From the IMG/VR virus record IMGVR_UViG_3300003324_000266, positions 2,152-36,580 of that record: DNA of 34,429 nucleotides, one strand, 5' to 3'. The position numbers and the translations under genes are program-made. Below, one piece after another: positions 1 through 7,680 of this stretch (the stretch's first letter is position 1; each line of letters starts with the position of its first letter). The notes beneath the pieces were generated by a model. That model was not told the DNA's origin, did no database searches, and saw nothing but the letters and a program-made list of their open reading frames with translations. The DNA comes from a virus.

Positions 1-882
1 CGAACGAGCGTCGATCCAATCTCCAACTGCGGGAGCCGACCCAACTAACGCCGTATAGGAGTATGTGGCGTTTGATCCGCTCATACTCACCTGAGTGAGC
101 GAGAACGACGAACCGGCTTTCTTTATCGCATACAGCTTCGACGAGGCAAGATCGTAGCGCGCGAGGACATAAGGCTTGAGACCATCCTTGTATGGATCAG
201 TCCACAGCCAAATCGTGTTGCTCGTATCATCGAAGAGGACGTTGGTCGAGCGAACTAGCGGCCCGCTTGCGTACGTCGTGGTCTTCGTCAGTGAGGCGCC
301 ATTCCACAGGTCAACATCTCCAGTACTCTGTACGACGACAAAGTTACTATTCGAGATGTTCGAGACGGACGAAGAACCGCCTACACCGAACGATCCCTGA
401 CCCACGGCGGTCGATTGGATGATCGTCTGAGATGCCGTACTCCATTTACGGATCGCGCCATTCGTCGTAGTAAAGAGGATCGTATCGTCGGCAGGGATGT
501 AGGCAAGGAATCTCCCCGCGATGTTGTCATTCGCTGACGCAACCGTGTTGTTGATGTTGGTTATGTCAAGCGTGATGTGATCGGACTCTTGTCCCGGCTC
601 GACGAAGAAGTCGTACAGGAGGCCGATATTGGCGCCACAGTTCCCGTTATCGTTCCACTGCACCGCACGGAACGGTAAGTGAGGACACTTGCCGCCCTGC
701 CCGCCCTGCACAATCGTCGTGTTATTCGTGACGTTCGTGACTTGCTGCGGAATGACCTGAGGATTCGTCTGCTGGGTATCGACGTTCTGCGGGTCACCCA
801 TCTGCTGATTGGGCAACCACACGTCCTCAATCGAATTGAGCGGACGATGTTCTTCGACGAACGGTGAAGGGATACGAATCAT
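1..882 (-). CDS. Tail or virion protein, beta-propeller-like, C-terminus beyond left edge
   Basis: The frame is open for 294 codons from an ATG at 882-880 to the window edge with no stop, so the gene is partial. The N-terminus (MIRIPSPFVEEHRPLNSIED) is followed by a Gln/Asn/Thr-rich linker, a Gly-rich stretch (QGGQGGK) and then a repetitive beta-rich region with blade-like segments such as WNGASLTKTT and RYDLASSKLYAIKK. The ATG shares one base with the TAA of the nozzle gene upstream (TAATG), which implies translational coupling and assembly in the same tail module. The position just after the nozzle is where podoviruses often encode internal, fiber or spike proteins, but no enzymatic or receptor-binding motif is visible. 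The role is therefore inferred only from context. Confidence 0.75.
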   Translation of the reverse strand, partial: MIRIPSPFVEEHRPLNSIEDVWLPNQQMGDPQNVDTQQTNPQVIPQQVTNVTNNTTIVQGGQGGKCPHLPFRAVQWNDNGNCGANIGLLYDFFVEPGQESDHITLDITNINNTVASANDNIAGRFLAYIPADDTILFTTTNGAIRKWSTASQTIIQSTAVGQGSFGVGGSSSVSNISNSNFVVVQSTGDVDLWNGASLTKTTTYASGPLVRSTNVLFDDTSNTIWLWTDPYKDGLKPYVLARYDLASSKLYAIKKAGSSFSLTQVSMSGSNATYSYTALVGSAPAVGDWIDARS

Positions 883-3101
883 TACTTGCGGTAGTCCGTG
901 GTGTGCGGCAAGAAGTCAACGCCTAGCCCATACAGGATGTTCTGCACATTCTCCTGCGCGAAGGCGACCTTGACTTGAATGAAGCGTGCGAGGTTCGAGA
1001 TCGAGGCTTGGTTGAGGTAGAACCGTTTAATCGCGATGGTCGAGGAGGCGGGGAACTCGGGGTTATCCGCGACGCTATTCGCTAACGTGGTGAACAAGCC
1101 GCTTATCTCGTTGGGCCGGTACGACACCGTGGGATACGTCCCGGTCGCGTCGGTCTCAACGACGAGTGCATCAACTTCGAAGAACTTGCCGGGAGGTGCG
1201 AGGACGAGGGAGCCGATGACGACGAACGTGTTCGCGTAGTTCGATCCATCGTCCTGCAAGACCGACGTGTCGCGCTTCAGTATGTAGCCTGACGTGTTGG
1301 CGCGACCAATCAGCAGTGAGAAGGCGCCGTTGCCGGTCTCGACCACGCCAACCGCACTCGATGAGCCGACGTACTGATAACCGGGAGACCACGTACGGGT
1401 ATTGAGGTTAAAGCGTCCGATGGTGCCTGACGCGCTATTGCCGTCTAAGCCGCCATCACTGACGTACAGTGCTGATTCCGCCGCATTATCGCGCAGCACC
1501 GTCAGATAGAAGCGGGAACGGTCGGCGTAGAGGAAGAAGTTCTCTCCAATCGGATATCCGATCTCCTCGATCAGCGTCTCCTGTACCGCAAGCAACTGCG
1601 CCTGAGCCGTGAGGATATAGAGCGTATCTCCATCAATAGCGAGCGCATTCTGGTTGAGCGCCCCCATCATGTTCCGCCACGGCGTAACGAAGTACGAGTC
1701 CGGGTCGAGACCGCGAAGGATGTACGTCTTCGATGGCGTAAAGACGAGCAAGCCGAACTTCATTGGCGCCAATGCTGTCACGCGATCAGGGAAAGTAAAG
1801 GTGTTCGTGGAGTCAAAGGATTCGTCGGGTCGGCCCGTCGTGATCTCTCCGCCGCCGCCGTAGTACAGGATGTTGTCCTTCGCGCCGAATATCCGGCCCG
1901 TATGCACGACCGCGACTTGGAACCCAACCGGAGGAAGATTGCTCGACTCCGTGGGCGCCACAATCGCCGTATTGAGCTGCGCGTCGTCCTTTTGATCGCG
2001 GTACGTCCAAGTCGATCCTGCGGGGTTGTTCGCGATCTGATCGACGTAGAACAGCGTCGCTCCGCCGTCCTTCGTACGAAAGAGCCAGATATAATCGCAC
2101 TGTGTGTCGCTCGAATAATTCCCGGTGATGTCGAGATCGAGCGCCGAAGCTCCGATGATCGGCCCGGTCGTGTAGATCGGGCTTATCGAACTGACATGTC
2201 CGCTCGTCGTGTGGTACGCATAGGCGTACTGGAAGCCCGTCTGCGCCACAATGAGGTTCGACCCGAGACACACCCAACTGATCGTTCCATCTGTGGTCGT
2301 AGCTCCTACGCTAGTTCCCCACAACGGCTCAAAGGTATCGCTTACACCCCCGTCCACGGTACAGACCTGAAGATTCCCGTTACTGTCCGTGATGACCTGA
2401 TTGTTGATGTACGAAGTCGAGGGAGTCCAATTCTGTAGTTCACCTCCGCAAGTCCAACGTACCGTCGTCCCATCCGCTGTGATCGCGCCGACCGTCTCCT
2501 GCCATGCCGGAAAGGAGGGCTTACCCGTTGTCCCCGCGGTCGTGACGAACTGATAGTTCGCGTTCGGGTCTTTGATCGAATAGTTCGCAGAGAGGGCAGT
2601 CTGCTTCTGCCATAAGCGATTATTACCGCCGCTATGCGCGACGACCAAAGGAGTGTTCGCAGAGCGCGAGATACCCCAATTCGTTACCGTCGTCCCATTC
2701 CACTTCTTATTGTTTCCGCCGTCCGTGAAGTACAGGTACCCCGCTTGATTGACGAACGAGACCCTCCCGGTCGTGGGCGAATAGAGGTCAGTCCTTGCGC
2801 TCGTCGTGAACGCGCTGACCTTCTTGTCGGTATCCGCCACAATCCGGACGGAGTTCGTCACGTCTCGGAACGAATAGAACGAACGAATGATCTCGTCGTT
2901 CGCGAGCTGCACGGTCGAGTACTTCGACGTACCGGGCCTGCGCCTGATCGTGAAGTCGTTCTTCAACTCCATGTTCAGGCCGTCGATCAGCGCGTCGTGG
3001 CGAATGATCTGCTGCTGGCCGATGTACGAGACAGGCGCGACGAGAGGGGATCGCTGCACATACAGGCCAGTGATCCAACGATTGATGTAGAGATTTTCCA
3101 A
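882..3101 (-). CDS. Podovirus tail nozzle-like protein (T7 gp12-like / P22 gp10-like)
   Basis: The protein has 739 aa, about the length of T7 gp12 (tail tubular protein B). It opens with a short strand region and LKNDFTIRRRPGTSKYSTVQ, matching the 'receives a rule, RRPGT' start seen in nozzle proteins. A long beta-propeller-like region follows, with repeated W-N-G and W-x-C segments (for example KKWNGTTVTNWG and ISWVCLGS). The C-terminus ends in a beta domain (ARFIQVKVAF). Its place directly after two adaptor-like genes supports this assignment. The start is TTG (3101-3099), because no ATG or GTG fits before the preceding stop. The start lies in CTAACGCTTGG, an 11-mer also present at the portal start. 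The gene overlaps the next start by one base. Confidence 0.7.
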   Translation of the reverse strand: MENLYINRWITGLYVQRSPLVAPVSYIGQQQIIRHDALIDGLNMELKNDFTIRRRPGTSKYSTVQLANDEIIRSFYSFRDVTNSVRIVADTDKKVSAFTTSARTDLYSPTTGRVSFVNQAGYLYFTDGGNNKKWNGTTVTNWGISRSANTPLVVAHSGGNNRLWQKQTALSANYSIKDPNANYQFVTTAGTTGKPSFPAWQETVGAITADGTTVRWTCGGELQNWTPSTSYINNQVITDSNGNLQVCTVDGGVSDTFEPLWGTSVGATTTDGTISWVCLGSNLIVAQTGFQYAYAYHTTSGHVSSISPIYTTGPIIGASALDLDITGNYSSDTQCDYIWLFRTKDGGATLFYVDQIANNPAGSTWTYRDQKDDAQLNTAIVAPTESSNLPPVGFQVAVVHTGRIFGAKDNILYYGGGGEITTGRPDESFDSTNTFTFPDRVTALAPMKFGLLVFTPSKTYILRGLDPDSYFVTPWRNMMGALNQNALAIDGDTLYILTAQAQLLAVQETLIEEIGYPIGENFFLYADRSRFYLTVLRDNAAESALYVSDGGLDGNSASGTIGRFNLNTRTWSPGYQYVGSSSAVGVVETGNGAFSLLIGRANTSGYILKRDTSVLQDDGSNYANTFVVIGSLVLAPPGKFFEVDALVVETDATGTYPTVSYRPNEISGLFTTLANSVADNPEFPASSTIAIKRFYLNQASISNLARFIQVKVAFAQENVQNILYGLGVDFLPHTTDYRK

Positions 3102-3117
3102 GCGTTAGGCGGGGTGG

Positions 3118-3807
3118 TTAACCGAGCATCAACGAACGCTCGGGGAAGAACGCTTCGTGTTGAGGTTCTACGTCGTTCTCAGCGAGAGCCTTCCCGAGGA
3201 GGTCGCGGAACTTCATATACTCGGCATTGGCGCGAGCATCGTCCGCGTGGAGGAGGGCATGAGCGAGGAAGCCTTGCCTAATGACGTACCCGAGTTCGTC
3301 AGGGATCGGCGCCCAAGTGCTCGACAGCGACGTAATGAGCGGCGCCTTCTTCTGGTAGATCGGATAGACCGTATAGACGACCGACGAGGGGACAGGCCAC
3401 AACCGGAAGCGGATCGTACTAGTCGAGCCATCCGCCGCGGGTTGCCACGACAAGTTCTGCGGAATGCCCTTGAGGAAGTCCTTCGAGAGATTCTGCACAA
3501 CCTCGATGTCGTAGATCGGCTTCGGCGTCGAGGTGTTCGCCTTGTCCTCGATCTGTGCGGACTCCAACCATCCAAGGTCGGTTATCGAGGCGGTATAATC
3601 TTGCGAGCCATCCACGGTATCGAATGACGCCGCTTCCTTCCGGTTCCACTTCCAGTTAAACGGAGGCGCCAACATCTCCTGCATCACGTTATTCGCGATG
3701 GTCACTGCCGGTTGGTCGCTGAATCCCGCCGCGCCGATGATCGGCGTCAACTTCGGGAGCGTACGCGCCCAATCCACTACATCTTGTACGGTTATCGTGG
3801 AGGCCAT
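3118..3807 (-). CDS. Head-to-tail adaptor-like protein (T7 gp11-like), copy 2
   Basis: This 229-aa protein starts MASTITVQDVVDWAR. It has an N-terminal helical segment, a W-x-W-N motif (FNWKWNRKEA, about residues 50-59), a beta-rich middle with D-x-SQDYTASITDLGWLE, then YQKKAPLITSLSSTWAPIPDELG and a helical tail (GFLAHALLHADDARANAEYMK). This order matches podovirus gp11-type adaptors, which dock between portal and nozzle: an FN motif after the first helices, a beta barrel, and a late helix bearing the yxxA..FL pattern. The protein aligns along its whole length with the neighbouring gene, so the two are paralogs. It starts at ATG three bases after its neighbour ends and 16 bases before the nozzle gene begins. 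Confidence 0.65.
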   Translation of the reverse strand: MASTITVQDVVDWARTLPKLTPIIGAAGFSDQPAVTIANNVMQEMLAPPFNWKWNRKEAASFDTVDGSQDYTASITDLGWLESAQIEDKANTSTPKPIYDIEVVQNLSKDFLKGIPQNLSWQPAADGSTSTIRFRLWPVPSSVVYTVYPIYQKKAPLITSLSSTWAPIPDELGYVIRQGFLAHALLHADDARANAEYMKFRDLLGKALAENDVEPQHEAFFPERSLMLG

Positions 3808-3810
3808 TCG

Positions 3811-4473
3811 TTATTTCTGTGCTGAGGCGTCTTGCGCCTGAGGGTTCGCCGCGGCAAAGACCTTCGTGTCCGCGGAGAAGCCCTGCGAGGCGGCTAAGGC
3901 GAGCTGCATGAATTTTTGGTACTCTGCGACCGCTCGCTGATCCGCCGCATGGAGAAAAAGCATGGCGAGGAAGCCGGTCTCGTAGAGGTATGCGAGGTTG
4001 TCGGGGAGAATCCACGTCGCGGACAGAGAGGTGATCTTCGGCGCCGCCTTCTGGTACGTCACTGTCGCGGTGCCATTAAAGTTCGGCACAGGAAAGAACC
4101 GGAAGGTGACGGTGATTCCATCATCCTTCTGCGCGGCGACGACGAAGGGGCGATTCGTCTTCGTCTCCTCTGGCAGCACGTTGGCGATGTCCATCGAATA
4201 GATCGCACTCCCGGTCGAGATCGTGACCTTCTCGATGAACCCTAAGTCCGTCATCGCCTGTGCGTAGTCCTGTGTACCGTTGAGCACGTTGAACGTCACA
4301 CTCGTACGATTCCACCGCCACGCGAACGGTGCCGCCAGTAAGGTCTGTTGCACCATATTGGCGAGCGTGAGCGCCGGTTCGTTAGACACACCGCCGACGC
4401 CGGTATTCGGGAGAAGGCGCGTGAAGGCCTTCGCCCAATCAATCACGTTCTGGACTGTGACGGTATTAGCCAC
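3811..4473 (-). CDS. Head-to-tail adaptor-like protein (T7 gp11-like), copy 1
   Basis: This 220-aa protein starts at GTG 4473-4471 and reads MANTVTVQNVIDWAKAF. The start was chosen because it matches the ATG of the downstream paralog (MASTITVQDVVDWAR). The longer ATG at 4527 would add a Cys/Ser-rich leader that overlaps a separate membrane-peptide gene. Shared blocks with the paralog include PAxTxANxVxQ, PFxWxWNR, G(S/T)QDY..xxTDLG(W/F)(L/I)E, PVP, YQK(K/A)AP(L/K)ITSLS(S/A)TW and GFLAxxxLHAxDxRAxAEYxKF. The tail is longer and Ala/Gln-rich. It probably forms part of the ring beneath the portal. Two diverged adaptor genes in tandem suggest either a double ring or a division of labour. Confidence 0.65.
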   Translation of the reverse strand: MANTVTVQNVIDWAKAFTRLLPNTGVGGVSNEPALTLANMVQQTLLAAPFAWRWNRTSVTFNVLNGTQDYAQAMTDLGFIEKVTISTGSAIYSMDIANVLPEETKTNRPFVVAAQKDDGITVTFRFFPVPNFNGTATVTYQKAAPKITSLSATWILPDNLAYLYETGFLAMLFLHAADQRAVAEYQKFMQLALAASQGFSADTKVFAAANPQAQDASAQK

Positions 4474-4609
4474 GGTTAGCGAAGAACAGGAACAGCACGA
4501 CGAGCACTGCGATAGCCGCTGGAACAATGAACTTCTTCAGCTTGCTCGACGGCTTGGAGGGGTTGAGGACGAGGAACTGCTGAGGGTCTTTCTCTTTATC
4601 GTCTGCCAT
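4466..4609 (-). CDS. 47-aa single-pass membrane peptide
   Basis: An ATG at 4609-4607 opens a 47-codon frame ending at TAA 4468-4466. The first 26 residues are charged (MADDKEKDPQ...SSKLKK). They are followed by a hydrophobic helix, FIVPAAIAVLVVLFLFFA, and a short NRG tail, as in an N-in, C-out single-pass protein. Its stop overlaps the GTG of the first adaptor gene by 8 bases, which supports both the small gene and the GTG start. No family was recognised. Given its place in the late block it could help lysis (spanin or antiholin type) or be a virion membrane component; neither is shown. Confidence 0.55.
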   Translation of the reverse strand: MADDKEKDPQQFLVLNPSKPSSKLKKFIVPAAIAVLVVLFLFFANRG

Positions 4610-4612
4610 GGA

Positions 4613-4972
4613 TTAGAGTCCGACCGAGACGTTCTGGCGAGTGGGGATCGCGAGCAACTGGCGATACTTCGGGTGCTCAGGCTCGACGAGCAAATTGCAT
4701 CGCTGACACACGCCGCGGAACTGCTTATCCGGGTAGGAGTTCATCCACGCCATCGCGGAGGTGTTGTCTTCACGAAGATGCGAGCAATATTCCTGCTGGA
4801 GCTTCTGATCTGCGATGTGCTGACGATTTGCTTCACGAAGCTGTTCACGGCGCTTCGCCTTCAGTGCCTCAGCCTGTTCATCGACGTACGGCTTCCGAGC
4901 TTCCTTGAGAATCTCAACGAGCGTCGCGGCGTCGATCTGTAACGCGCCCTGAGGCGCAGATTGGTTAGCCAT
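4613..4972 (-). CDS. Unknown 119-aa protein with possible zinc site
   Basis: The N-terminal two-thirds is helical and charged, with coiled-coil character (LVEILKEARKPYVDEQ..AEALKAKRREQLREANRQ). The C-terminal part carries a CxH...CxxC arrangement: YCSH near residues 62-65 and CQRC near residues 88-91, about 25 residues apart. This would suit one zinc ion. It ends 3 bases before the 47-aa membrane peptide. A 13-bp palindrome (TTTCCT-T-AGGAAA on the plus strand) lies just upstream of the ATG and overlaps the AGGAAA ribosome-binding region. No function is assigned. Confidence 0.6.
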   Translation of the reverse strand: MANQSAPQGALQIDAATLVEILKEARKPYVDEQAEALKAKRREQLREANRQHIADQKLQQEYCSHLREDNTSAMAWMNSYPDKQFRGVCQRCNLLVEPEHPKYRQLLAIPTRQNVSVGL

Positions 4973-5034
4973 GTAGCTTTCCTTAGGAAAAGATTCGAGC
5001 GCCCGCTATGGGCTGGCCTCGTTAGTGGATTGGG

Positions 5035-5466
5035 TTAGCGGAGGATCGGAGCGAGCAGCACAGTGACGCCAAGGTCAGCGATCTCCGTACCAGCCGCGCT
5101 CGGCACGAAGGCGAGGGAATCGCCGTCAGCGAGCTTGAGGTCACTCAATGTGGCGCTAAGGGTTGGCGAAGCATTGGTATTCGCGGTTCCCTTCAGGTTG
5201 ATGCCGGTACCGTGGAGTGCCGTGCCGGAAGCCGGAGCGGTACCGCTCGGCACCTTATAGATCGTGCCGGTCAATGAACCCGCGGTTGCTTCCGCCGTAC
5301 CGTGACGCTCGACGATCTGCATCACGCGCATCTTGTGGCCGGTCTTGTTCGTGTAGAACACAACCGTCCGCAACGTACCGGCGCCTTGCTTCTGGAACGT
5401 CGCAGCTTCAAAAACCTCTGCCGGTTCCATCACGCCTTTTTGCGTGGTCTTTGGTGTAACAGCCAT
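5035..5466 (-). CDS. Probable virion protein, beta-rich, 143 aa
   Basis: The protein is rich in Ala, Gly and Thr with alternating hydrophobic strands (LRTVVFYTNKTGHKMRVMQIV, SLAFVPSAAG, VTVLLAPILR) and no cysteines. This is typical of decoration, fiber or jelly-roll virion proteins. It sits between the capsid gene and the adaptor genes and is followed by about 60 bases without a gene. AGGAGGAC precedes the ATG, a strong ribosome-binding site consistent with high expression. It resembles its upstream neighbour in composition but not clearly in sequence. A head-decoration role is inference only. Confidence 0.6.
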   Translation of the reverse strand: MAVTPKTTQKGVMEPAEVFEAATFQKQGAGTLRTVVFYTNKTGHKMRVMQIVERHGTAEATAGSLTGTIYKVPSGTAPASGTALHGTGINLKGTANTNASPTLSATLSDLKLADGDSLAFVPSAAGTEIADLGVTVLLAPILR

Positions 5467-5490
5467 ATAGTTAGTCCTCCTTTCTCAGAA

Positions 5491-5991
5491 TTACAGAGCT
5501 TCGATCTCGAAGTACTCCAGCGTCGCGGCGTTCGAGGCGTTCGACGCGGAGAACTGCAACGAAGCCGAGAACGACTGCGCGAGCGTGGGATCGATGGACG
5601 AGACGGAGCCGTTCGCCAGCGCGACGAGCGTCGCATTCACGTTGCCGACACCATGGCCTTGCAGCTTGTTCGAGGCGGAGTCGATCACGCCTTCGAACAC
5701 CAGCTCCCAATTAGCTGAAGCGGAGTTCACCGCCACAGCACCGCTCGACAGGACAGCCGAGCCTAGCGCGGCGCCGGTATAAATCTTCGCGGTGAAGTTC
5801 GTAGTCGTCCCACCTGTCACCTTCCCACCCGCCTTGATGCGGAAGGAACGGTTCTTCAGGTAGCCCGCGCCCACTGTGAGTACCGCGGCATTACCCGCGG
5901 AGTTGTTGAACTGAATTTCTGAGGTCGAGGAGGCGCCCTGCGCCGAGCCGGGGAGCTGCGTAGCGAAGGCGATTGTATTTACGTTAGCCAT
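5491..5991 (-). CDS. Probable virion protein, beta-rich, 166 aa
   Basis: The start chosen is ATG 5991-5989 (MANVNTIAFATQLPG). The longer in-frame start at 6054 adds a Cys-containing leader that lies inside the preceding gene. The protein is Ala/Gly/Ser/Thr-rich (FNNSAGNAAVLTVGAGYLKNRSFRIKAGGKVTGGTT) and ends in LEYFEIEAL. This is characteristic of a small phage structural protein with repeated strands. It overlaps the preceding gene by 8 bases. There is no catalytic motif. Position suggests a minor or decoration component of the head or neck. Confidence 0.6.
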   Translation of the reverse strand: MANVNTIAFATQLPGSAQGASSTSEIQFNNSAGNAAVLTVGAGYLKNRSFRIKAGGKVTGGTTTNFTAKIYTGAALGSAVLSSGAVAVNSASANWELVFEGVIDSASNKLQGHGVGNVNATLVALANGSVSSIDPTLAQSFSASLQFSASNASNAATLEYFEIEAL

Positions 5992-6496
5992 TGATTCGAT
6001 ACTTCTGTGTTTCGCGACGCCAGCGTTCCGAGCTGACGTGCATGGAATCACCAAAAGCCGCTTTTATCTGGCCCCACGAAAGGACGCCTTGTTTGAGCAG
6101 CCGTAAGAGGACGGTTCGCCATCCCCTCTTCTCTTTGATCGGCAAGTCCGCCGCATCGACGAGGACGTACGAGAACTCGGGTAGGAAGCCCTTCTCGAAC
6201 GAACCGAGATACTTCTTCGAGCCATCCGGCAGCTTCGTGTAGAAGCCGATCACCGTAGTTGGATTCGTGAGCGAATCTTCCGCCCACACGCTCGCATTCA
6301 ACGCCGTCACCTTACGAATGAGTTCGTTGTGGTGCATCGGCGTCCCCATGCGCGCGGCCTGATCCTTCAATGTCTCATGATCGTCGAGGCGATACCTGTC
6401 GAGCATGTGATCGGTCTGCTCAAATGACTGTTTGAGCTTCTCTTCAGCAGAGAGCTTCTTATCGCCAAGATGTGTTGAGTCAGGAAGGATGAGCAT
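5984..6496 (-). CDS. Unknown 170-aa late protein
   Basis: The protein opens MLILPDSTHLGDKKLSAEEK and has a mixed helix/strand composition. A central segment (NPTTVIGFYTKLPDGSKKYLGSF) is strand-rich, and the basic C-terminus (SSERWRRETQKYRING) could contact nucleic acid. It is the first gene after two hairpins that follow the capsid gene. Its stop overlaps the start of the next gene by 8 bases. I recognise no family. A head-associated role is suggested only by location. Confidence 0.6.
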   Translation of the reverse strand: MLILPDSTHLGDKKLSAEEKLKQSFEQTDHMLDRYRLDDHETLKDQAARMGTPMHHNELIRKVTALNASVWAEDSLTNPTTVIGFYTKLPDGSKKYLGSFEKGFLPEFSYVLVDAADLPIKEKRGWRTVLLRLLKQGVLSWGQIKAAFGDSMHVSSERWRRETQKYRING

Positions 6497-6504
6497 GAAG
6501 TAAG

Positions 6505-6530
6505 GAGGGCGAGTCGGTTAACCCGCCCTC
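6505..6530 (-). terminator. Hairpin between capsid gene and next late gene
   Basis: On the minus strand GAGGGCG pairs with CGCCCTC (7 bp) around a 12-base loop that itself contains GGTTAACC. The downstream bases are CTTACTTC rather than a clean T tract, so this may be a weak terminator, an attenuator or an mRNA-stabilising end. It lies just upstream of the ATG at 6496. Confidence 0.4.
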
Positions 6531-6589
6531 ATCGGGTCGAGTCCCACTTACCAGAGGCCGCTTGTTCGCTGCACAATCGACAAAGCAGA

Positions 6590-6612
6590 GGAGGCACTTA
6601 ACCGGCGCCTCC
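6590..6612 (-). terminator. Hairpin just after the capsid gene
   Basis: GGAGGC and GCCTCC form a 6-bp stem with an 11-base loop, about 25 bases past the capsid stop on the minus strand. No T tract follows. Together with the second hairpin 60 bases on, it fills the only gap of more than 100 bases inside the late block. This fits partial termination or 3'-end protection that sets capsid mRNA above the genes downstream. Confidence 0.4.
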
Positions 6613-6637
6613 CAATACCGTCTAATCGCAAGGGAGA

Positions 6638-7624
6638 TTAGCTGATCGACGCTTCAGACTTGATACGCCGCAAAGCCTGTGTGGTACCCGGACGGAGGAA
6701 GGCAACATACTTGAAGTTGTACGCGGCACTTGCACCGATGACGTTCGCAGGGTCACTGCGATCTCCGTCGTTGTAGTTCTTCACGATCAACTGGAAGTTC
6801 TTCTCACCCGGAATCTCGGTAGAGCCGAGACTGACGCTAAACACAGCGTCTTTACCCACAACATAGGTAGCGTAACCAGTCTTGCCCGAACTCGGATAGT
6901 TCGTGAAGGTCGTCACGGTCGTGGTTTCAATGAAACGCACACCCGCGAGATCAATCACGCGGAAGCCCTGAATGCCGCGCAGCATAGAGCTGACGCCGCT
7001 TTCAACGTGCTTCAGGATGTCAATGACACCACCAGCGGTGTTGTCGTTCACAAGATCAAACGCAACAAACGGATGGATAATGCCGTAGAACATCCCGTCA
7101 TCCTTCGGACGAACATTGCGACCACGCAGAGCCATCACAGCCTGACGCACGATAGCTGCACTAACGAACTCGTTGTCCGCCAGCGCAATATCTACCGATG
7201 AGTCAGTCGAGTTGGCCGAGTCAAAAACTGTCGCGGCGAGGGTATTGGCGGTAAGAGCCGCACGATAACCAAGTTCCGCAGCCGAGTTCTCGACAATCGG
7301 GTCGATGGCCGTCTGCTTGATGATGTCCGAGAAGGTCATGAAGTCGAAGTACTGAGCGACCGTTGCCGACGCCGTAGTGGTGCCGGGAGCGATGCCAGTG
7401 CCGACCGTGCCTTCCGTACCCGGAGTCGTGTTCGCGCTGAAGAGGTTGTAGGTAAAGACCTGAATGACTTTACCGTTCCGCTCAGGCAGGCGACGCCGTT
7501 CGGTAGCCGCCACGAAGGGGAGGTTCGCCTTGAGGTTCTCGACCGCAACGCGGTCGTACCAAACCGTAGCAAGGTGATTGACTCCACCAGTGGAGGTCAG
7601 AACTGATGCAGGAGAATAGGCCAA
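6638..7624 (-). CDS. Major capsid protein, N4-gp56 family-like
   Basis: This 328-aa protein starts MAYSPASVLTSTGGVNHLAT and continues with WYDRVAVENLKANLPFVAAT, ERRRLPERNGKVIQVFTYN and TTPGTEGTVGTGI. These are the features I know from the N4-gp56 capsid family: a 'bR..le.Lk..l.f...a..r.lp...Gk.i.~~r...l' N-arm with an HK97-type fold. The C-terminal half has YATYVVGKDAVFSVSLG and AYNFKYVAFLRPG. Scaffold and portal genes lie immediately upstream, as expected. The start is TTG (7624-7622), the only start that gives this typical N-terminus. Its Shine-Dalgarno is inside a hairpin (7630-7646). Confidence 0.88.
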   Translation of the reverse strand: MAYSPASVLTSTGGVNHLATVWYDRVAVENLKANLPFVAATERRRLPERNGKVIQVFTYNLFSANTTPGTEGTVGTGIAPGTTTASATVAQYFDFMTFSDIIKQTAIDPIVENSAAELGYRAALTANTLAATVFDSANSTDSSVDIALADNEFVSAAIVRQAVMALRGRNVRPKDDGMFYGIIHPFVAFDLVNDNTAGGVIDILKHVESGVSSMLRGIQGFRVIDLAGVRFIETTTVTTFTNYPSSGKTGYATYVVGKDAVFSVSLGSTEIPGEKNFQLIVKNYNDGDRSDPANVIGASAAYNFKYVAFLRPGTTQALRRIKSEASIS

Positions 7625-7629
7625 GCTGA

Positions 7630-7646
7630 TTCACCTAAGAGGTGAA
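7630..7646 (-). promoter_or_regulatory. Hairpin covering the capsid ribosome-binding site
   Basis: On the minus strand TTCACCT, loop CTT, AGGTGAA form a perfect 7-bp hairpin. Its 3' arm is the Shine-Dalgarno (AGGTGA), 5 bases before the TTG start of the capsid gene. The layout would hide the ribosome-binding site in the free mRNA, suggesting translational control or coupling to the upstream scaffold gene. Confidence 0.5.
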
Positions 7647-7680
7647 CTATTTGAGAGCCTCGAATGAGACCCTGCGAGGA

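Noticed and set aside
1813-2438. Long ORFs opposite or out of frame with the nozzle gene
   Set aside because: They are Arg-rich, lack ribosome sites and mirror the codon structure of the nozzle frame; they are shadows.
4280-4942. 220-codon plus-strand ORF across the adaptor and 119-aa genes
   Set aside because: It runs antisense through three genes with better starts and overlaps, and the protein has no domain-like features.
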